Positions 57,575-64,000 of a stretch of 64,000 bases of DNA are shown here, one piece after another; the first letter of the stretch is position 1; every line of letters begins with the position of its first letter. A program made the translations under genes and the position numbers. Under the pieces are notes generated by a model. That model was not told the origin of the DNA. It was given only the letters and a program-made list of their open reading frames with translations, and made no database searches. Source of the stretch: Cryptomeria japonica (lineage: Eukaryota; Streptophyta; Pinopsida; Cupressales; Cupressaceae); assembly GCF_030272615.1 (NCBI RefSeq), contig NC_081410.1, forward strand, positions 112,151,433 to 112,215,432, given 5' to 3'.

Positions 57575-59173
57575 ACAAAAATGTGTTAGCCCTGGGGCAT
57601 CGTGTATTGTCTATACAAGCATCACATGGAATTGAAATTGTCTTTGTCCTATTGGTCTAGAGACGTCATACATAGTGATACCATTCCATAACTCCAACAA
57701 CTCATCGATAAGAGGCTCAACATATACATTCATATCTTTAACTTGGTACTTACCTAATCGAATGAACAAAAACATTACATAATTATTATGACCATTTTAC
57801 TACAATATTTATAATTAAATATAGACGACTATATTTAAATGATAAAATACCCGGAACAATCATTTCCAACATTATGTGCTCCCTCTTTATTGACATCCAT
57901 GGAGGAATGTTATTATTGATAACAAAAACAAGCCACACTAAGTAAACAGATCTCATATCTCCAAATGGATTGACACCGTCTGCTGCCAATGAATGCCTGA
58001 GATTACGAGGTTCTTCTTTAAAGTATGACCACTTTTCCTCTATGTCCATAAATGCTGAACCATCCACAGGCATTCAAATAATGTCATCTTGACTTCTATT
58101 GCGTGCATGGTAATCCATAAATTGTGCCAAGCTAGTGCACTTGAATAATCGTTGCATACGTGGAATAATGGGAATATAGCAAAGAACCTTGCGAGGAACC
58201 CTTTTTGTTATTTGATCTGTTCGATATCTATTGATATGACATTCAGGGCATTCAGTTCGAAATTCATGTTGTTTGTGATATATAATATGATCCTTGGGAC
58301 AAGGATCTATTGCGTGATACTCCATTCCAATATCTTTCATAATGGCAGATAATTCTTGGTATGAGCGAGGTAGAATATTTGATGGAGGTAACAAAAACTC
58401 ACCTATCAATCTACAACAAAAAAATATAATTTGTTAATATAAAGAATATTAATGGTACAACATGATTCACCATTTATTATGACATAGATGACATACCTTA
58501 ACATATGCGAGATTGTTATGTTGGATAAACCATTCATAACCTTCAATTTCACCAACAACAATACAACAAAGAGAAGAGTTGTTTGGGAGCCTTCGTAAAG
58601 GGCCTCAGATGCCTTCTCAAGTAGAGGGACATCATGAACAACATCAAGGTCATCTTCATCATCATGATCAGCTGCGCCAATACTAAATGTGTCGTGGATC
58701 AATGTATTTGTACCATAATCTTCAATTGTGTTTTGTGGCTCATGATCGTCATCTTCCATGGGATCATTATCTTCAGCTTTGATATTCACACCTCCATGTT
58801 CCTCCACTTAGAAAACCATATTCTCCGAGTTGTGTTGATCCATATCATGTGCTTCGGGGTGCTCGACCTATATAAAATTGATAAACATAAATAAAACATG
58901 ATCATGACCTCATCATCAAGTGATTTCTTATGTATATAAATTGTTAAAATGATATAATGAAAAACTTACCAATGGATGATAATCATGTCCACCTTCAATG
59001 TGACCATGCAGCCTACAATGTTTCTTAGCCATTTTGATTAGAAGTCTTCTAGTCTTTAACGCCTTACAAATTTTGCAGGGACAATAACATTTTCCATCAC
59101 CTTTTCTTTTCAAGTTAGACCACAATCTAACAATTGTCTCCTTATTTTGTTGTTCGCTGATATTGTCTGACAT
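57575..59173 (-). pseudogene. CACTA TNP2-type transposase, C-terminally deleted
   Basis: Exon 1 (59173-58970), MSDNISEQQNKETIV to CYCPCKICKALKTRR, is the N-terminal transposase-associated domain with its CPC..C motif. Exon 2 (58867 to about 58498) is Asp/Glu-rich then LYEGSQTTLL. Exon 3 (from about 58411) has YHAIDPCPKDHIIYH, CPECHINRY, VPRKVLCYIPIIPRMQRLFK, EEPRNLRHSLAADGVNPFGD and PPWMSIKREH, the Transposase_21 core. A last exon (about 57756-57575) reads KDMNVYVEPLIDELLELWNG and IHDAPGLTHFCGM. Introns are GT-AG and about 100 bases each. Stops occur near 58850 (TAA), at 58074-58076 (TGA) and in the last exon (TAG). The rest of the transposase is deleted up to the subterminal repeats. It is inactive. 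Confidence 0.85.
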
Positions 59174-59849
59174 AGTCTTTCTTCACAGGCAAAAAAATCA
59201 GGCTATAGAACTAGTTATATAGAAGTTGAAATGTTAGTTATGAAATCATGTTTCAGTATAATATACCAAATTAAATTACTTGAACATAGAAATTATGCAA
59301 ATTGAACCAAAACCATTTAACTCTTCTTTTTCATCTCAAAACATATCTAATGGCTTTGTGGTGATTTAGAGAAGGTGATATGCCCATTGAGAGTCATAGA
59401 CCCAAGTTAGTCATAGACCCAAGCTATAGAGAGTCACAGACACAAGTTATTCTAAAAGGAAAGTAACTATCCATTCCCATGCTCATGCATACTTACATGA
59501 CTAATGCTGCCCTTGTGTAGACCTTATTTGGCTTTCCTAATCAATGTGGTTGCTATCGTAATATGAAATACTGAGTTCTACCCTTGCCTTTGCATCAAAC
59601 TTCTCACATCATGTTTCTTCACCAAAACACACTATTCCCAATCTTCACCAATTAAAACACACTTTTTCACTTTCTAGGTTAGTTGTCTTATCTTAGTTGG
59701 TTGTTGTCGAGTCTTTGTTGTTAACCTTTTGTTCATAGTTGCGTAGGAGTTGGCCAAGTCTTTCTCTTTGAAATGAAGTGAGGTTTAACATTCCCTTTGT
59801 CCATCCAAGGCATAATCCCTTCCACTTCTGTCGATCCTGTCAGTGGGTG
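59174..59849. other. No gene recognised
   Basis: Mixed AT-rich sequence. A small repeated phrase, TCATAGACCCAAG, occurs twice near 59394-59422. The right end of the CACTA element would be expected here but was not identified. Confidence 0.5.
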
Positions 59850-60467
59850 CCCAAACCCAATCACTCCCATTTCAACCTCCCCTAACACTCTTCACTTCCA
59901 TTTACCATACCTTCTAACTCACCTACCTTCCTATCCTATATCCTTTAACCACCTTTCATACCCCATGCCTTAACCTCCTTCACATCTTAACTTAAACCTA
60001 CCCTTCCATCTTACACCCTCACCTCCCTCCACTAAATTATTTTCCACCTTACCCCTATCCCTATTCTATCCTAGCATCTCCCTTCCCCTCATACCTTATA
60101 TGTCACACTCCCCTCCACAATACCTACCCCTTTACCCCTTCATTCCCCTAAAATCACCTATTCTAACCCACATCCCATAAGCCTTACTTCCTTTATTTCC
60201 CTAAGCTTACCTCTATCACACACCTATTAACCTACCCTTTCCATCTTATCACCTACCCCCATCCTAGCCTACCCATATCCTATCCCTATCCTAACCGACC
60301 ACCCTACCCCCTTACCCTTTTTCCTTGCCCCTCATAACTCCCATTATAACCTACATCCCCTTTACCCTTTCATTACCCCCTTATATCTCCCACTCCACTT
60401 CATTCTCCAACATATCCTAACTCCAACCCCTTCTACAACCCACATCCTAAACCTCTTTCCCCCCCAC
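59850..60467 (+). repeat. G-depleted C/T/A tract, 618 bases
   Basis: By direct count only 8 of 618 plus-strand bases are G. The tract is built of degenerate short blocks such as CCTACCC, CCTATCC, CACTCCC and CCTTACCCC. No clean period is visible, so it may be a decayed minisatellite. No coding potential. Confidence 0.85.
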
Positions 60468-62806
60468 GTATCTCTTTCTTCCATTATTTATATCCCTTAT
60501 GTGCCTAAAGAAGAATGGGATAAAAAAACGTGCCTATTTTGTAACACTGGAGCAATAGAGATGGAATGACATTTTGTCATGAAATGCTCGACATATAGTG
60601 ACATTTATGAAGATATTTTGAAAATAAATAATTTAAACAGGCTTTTTGAGGAAACAAAACTCAAAAAAATGTTAAGTTTGCTAATTAAAATTCACTGAAG
60701 AAGAGCAGATCTTGAGAAGAGGTTACATGTTGTTTAAAGTCATAATGCCTTGATTTTATAGGGTGTGTGTTGTCTGTGGGTCCCATGGGTTGCTTTGGCC
60801 TCATGGACGTTATTAAAATCCATTATCATCATCATTTCACGTGGCATTCAGGGTATCTTTGTGTTCATGTCAACTTTTCTTCCTGTTTGGGCTCCTTCAT
60901 TGTGAAAATGAGTTTAACTACTAAAAAAAAGTTGCGTGTAAACCCTTATACACCTACTGAACCACCAAAGAAGCCACAAAAATGCAATAATCTGAACCAC
61001 GTGAAGAATCATGCATATAAACGATAGTCCCAAAGATTCAACGAGTAGTGAAAGAGCAAGTTAAGAAGAGTTTTCAACCAAGATCAGAGATTGAGGTAGG
61101 ATTTCAACCCAAAGCCAACACCTTACATTGCAAAGGAAAAAGTATTTGCATTCAAATTAGATTGTTTATTGATAAATATATAATCGTTATCAATTACTTA
61201 GGAGAGATCGTAATTTGTGAATATTACATAAGGAGGGCCAAAATAAGATGTTTGCAGAGATATGATGACAACCCCCAAGGGTTAATAGTCATAGAAACCA
61301 CATAGATATCAGCCATTAGGTAGACGATATTGAGTAGAACAATGGGAAGATGATAAAAAATAGATGGAGCAACAAATGTTACAATCCAAATAGAAGTTTT
61401 ATAGCAGCCAAACATAGAGATTAAAAGCTCATGCCTAATTTATAGGTCTGAAGTGCTACAGACAACAGGGGTGGAAAGAAAAGTTTTAGAGATGAAGAAA
61501 ACACATGCTTAGAGGGATTTCATTGACACCAAGGAGTAGAGATTTGTTCTTGGCCCTGAATTCCTATGAATGCATGCAAACCATTGCCAATGATAAAAGA
61601 TATAGGTTTGTATAAAGAACCAATAATGGAGAATATGATATTCTTAGGAACACAAGAATATAAGCATGAATCTCAGAGTAGTCACAACATCAAAAGACAG
61701 TCCAATGATAGATTTTGAGATCTCTTTTTGGCAAAGAAATTATCAAAGGGCGACGATTGAGATTTAGGAGAAAGTGGAGCCAATCAAAAGAAGTTTAATA
61801 TAAATGAAAAACAAAGATCAATAATACAAATCATAGCAAGTATGTCCAAGGATAACAAAGAAATTCACCACAAGCATATGGGAACAATGCCAAGTTGGTA
61901 GTTATGTAGTCCAAGACAGTTCAAGGACAAAGGTATTGGAACTTGTAGAAGTTTTTTTTATCATCCAAATGGTATGAGGCAACAAGTTTTTATGACAAAA
62001 ATATAACTATGTGAACAAAGAATCATGTCAAGACATAAAGAGGTAAGGTGGTATCCTTACGATCAAAGTATGACAATTACCAATATTATGAAGAGAACTC
62101 ACATGAATAGATCTAGTCACCTATGCAAACATTTTAGTCATCTTGTGACAGTGAAAGAGGGCAATAGTAATAAGTCTTCATGATGGAAGTACATTAAAGG
62201 TGGTAGTCAACATAATGAAAAAGCCTAATCATGTTTAGAGCAATAGGCAACCCTAAGAACAAGAAAAAATAGTCATGTGATAATGCATAGGACAACCTTA
62301 ATGCCCAAGTTTAGAGAGCATACAAGATGAATAATGATAGTCTGCCAGCAGGGATAAAGACAAGGGCAAGTTCAGTGTCAGGTATGTATAATCATGAATT
62401 TCCTGAGTTAGCATTAGAGTATATATCATCCAGTATGATATACATATTTAAATTTAGGTTTGTGCATCATTGAATATAAATTAAGATGTTCTTAATCAAG
62501 TCAATGACAATTAATATCATATTAAGTTAAGAAGGTAAATTTTATCTATTTATTCAAACAACATTAAAATAACATAACGTTATTTCCAGACATAACATAT
62601 AAATATATATATCTGCACATAATCTCAAGAATACATAATACAATTAGATTCAGGTTATACAAATTATGGTAATACTATAAATTCTTATAAGGAATAACAA
62701 ACTGATTATAATGAAATGACAATAAGTGGTTAATGCTGATACAAAGTAACACTAACAGGAAACTTTGATGACAATCTAATACACATCACTGTTGAACTTA
62801 CCCCTG
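60468..62806. other. No gene recognised; A-rich plus strand from 61030
   Basis: Short frames (60767-61027, 61048-61305) show no family signature. The plus strand from 61030 to 62400 is purine-rich, perhaps the sense strand of a very old element. Confidence 0.45.
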
Positions 62807-63325
62807 TCTCATATAACCCTATGTTGGCTAGGCCCCACCATAATTAGAAGATCCTAATTAGTACTGTCCTAAACCTTGCATTAACTGTCACAATTTGACA
62901 GTGAGTTGAGTTAGTCCATTAGCGAGATTGGGAAAGAGTTTGGTATTGACTTTGGTGTTGGTGGAAGGTTTAAGGAGGTACACTATCATCATAATTAATG
63001 TTAGAGAGTGTTGTGTGAAGAAGAATGGCCATGAAAGGAGCGACTGTCCTAAGTGCTTGAGACTGCCACAAAAAGTGAGTGTTGCAGCAATGAATCTTCC
63101 TTTGACCTTTGGGTGTTTGGGAGGGTAAAGACCCATGGTGGTATATGTTGAGTGGTTGGATGGGTAAAGACCCACATATCAACTATCTACTTTGACATCC
63201 TAGGATGGTGTCCACCTACTCTAAAACCTTGTGGGAACTCTCTGTCTGATACTAACATATACATAACATGTGCCTCTCATATAACCCTATGTTGGCTAGG
63301 CCCCACCATAATTAGAAGATCCTAA
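62807..63325. repeat. 51-base direct repeat, copies 468 bases apart
   Basis: TCTCATATAACCCTATGTTG and the following 31 bases to AGATCCTAA are identical at 62807-62857 and 63275-63325. The segment between them has no recognised gene. Confidence 0.9.
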
Positions 63326-63539
63326 CTACTAAAACCACTAGATTCTCCCCTAAAAGGTTGTTGCGTCATAGAAAGCCTAGCTTGATAGCCCTATAGTCTC
63401 TCATACCTAAAATATCCTTGTGTCGATGATGGTCACATGTGACTACCCTATGGCCCCTACTATGCTCTAGACCTTTGTCCGTAATATTGATACTATTGGG
63501 TTTTTCTTTGAAATCCTATAGTAAGTCTAAATTCTCCTT

Positions 63540-64000
63540 TGAAGGATGGGGAGGCCTATGGACACTTTAGTTCCTTGATCAAGGTTACAAACTTCTCTCA
63601 TGCCTGTTGTTTCCTCCCATGTACCTCCTTTCCAATAAGAGACTTTTCCATAGCAACTGTAAAGTCATTTGGATTGGCCATGTGTAGGAAAACTGAAATT
63701 TTGGGCTTTCCACCCCTAATGAAATAATTGACAAGTAACTTGTCTTGAATGTAATCTACAAACTACAAGAACTCCAAAAACTAACTCTCATGTTGAGCCA
63801 CTATGAAACCTCATTATGTAAATTGTGAAACTCATCTATGCATCTCTGTCAAAAATATTTTGAAATAGAACACACTTTGAAGCACTCCAAAATGGTATCC
63901 CATGAGAGGGTTTCCAATGTGAGTTGGTGCATTTTATCCTCCCAGTACCACAAGGTGGAAGCAAGTCCTCTCAAAAATTGCATTGCAAATTATGCCTTTA
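63540..64000 (-). pseudogene. Ty3/gypsy-like gag fragment
   Basis: On the minus strand from 64000 the frame reads FAMQFLRGLASTLWYWEDKM, then ETLSWDTILECFKVCSISKY, which fits the retrotransposon gag core (hydrophobic-Gly-Ala-x-x-Trp-Tyr, then Trp-x-x-Ile/Phe). After a stop it continues in other frames with EFLxFVDYIQDKLLVNYFIR and KISVFLHMANPNDFTVAMEK, where gag proteins carry a FIRGL-type motif. Several stops and shifts make it a relic. The element continues beyond the right edge. Confidence 0.5.

Larger units (their letters stand above)
57121..59173 (-). mobile_element. CACTA (En/Spm) transposon, one end visible
   Basis: A terminus beginning CACTAGTACATTCGGGGC starts at 57121. It is followed by a subterminal region (to about 57530) packed with short direct and inverted CGTCGGAA/TTCCGACG units, typical of CACTA elements. 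A TNP2-type transposase lies next to it on the minus strand. No matching inverted terminus was found to the right of the transposase start, so the right end is missing or decayed. Confidence 0.75.

Overview
The window is AT-rich nuclear DNA of a land plant, dominated by nested and decayed transposable elements. Plant identity rests on a GYF/EXA1-type gene tail with plant-style introns, SABP2/MES-type methylesterase exons, Ty1/copia elements primed by initiator tRNA-Met, a plant L1 ORF1 with DUF4283, CACTA and hAT transposase relics, and tRNA-Met primer sites. The large introns, deep nesting and many old C-to-T stop codons suggest a large genome, possibly a gymnosperm; that last step is inference.

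Layout. 1-1045: end of a minus-strand LTR element leaving the window. 1362-6810: two copies of a minus-strand hAT transposase relic with several local tandem duplications and a GGGACGG-rich short element inside the second copy. 7801-11538: the only convincing host gene on the plus strand, the last three exons of an EXA1-like GYF-domain protein; its 2.9 kb last intron holds a GC-rich fold-back repeat. 11539-16930: intergenic. 16930-22850: an ORF1-only L1-type LINE (minus), split by a 4.3 kb gag-only copia element (18107-22394, minus). 22965-24300: about 20 copies of a short imperfect-hairpin motif on both sides of a TATA box, leading into a 3.8 kb decayed open frame of unknown family (24357-28190). 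28900-43420: an unrecognised decayed minus-strand coding sequence, split by a 10.4 kb copia element (30295-40655, minus) whose own LTRs carry a 2.2 kb gag-less LTR element and a solo LTR. Target-site duplications support most of these nestings.

44150-53400: unrecognised relics and a Ty3/gypsy-like LTR boundary with a long tRNA-Met primer site, microsatellites and a 229 bp tandem duplication. 53425-55566: two reciprocally truncated methylesterase genes (minus). 56322-56418: a short poly-A retroposon. 57121-59173: a CACTA element with one visible terminus and a deleted TNP2 transposase. 59850-60467: a tract almost free of G. 63540-64000: a gag-like relic.

No gene cluster forms an obvious pathway. 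The items most worth following are the hairpin-motif array with its downstream frame, the gag-only copia element with an acidic tail in place of pol, and the two unrecognised coding relics. All identifications are from reading the sequence; no database search was run.
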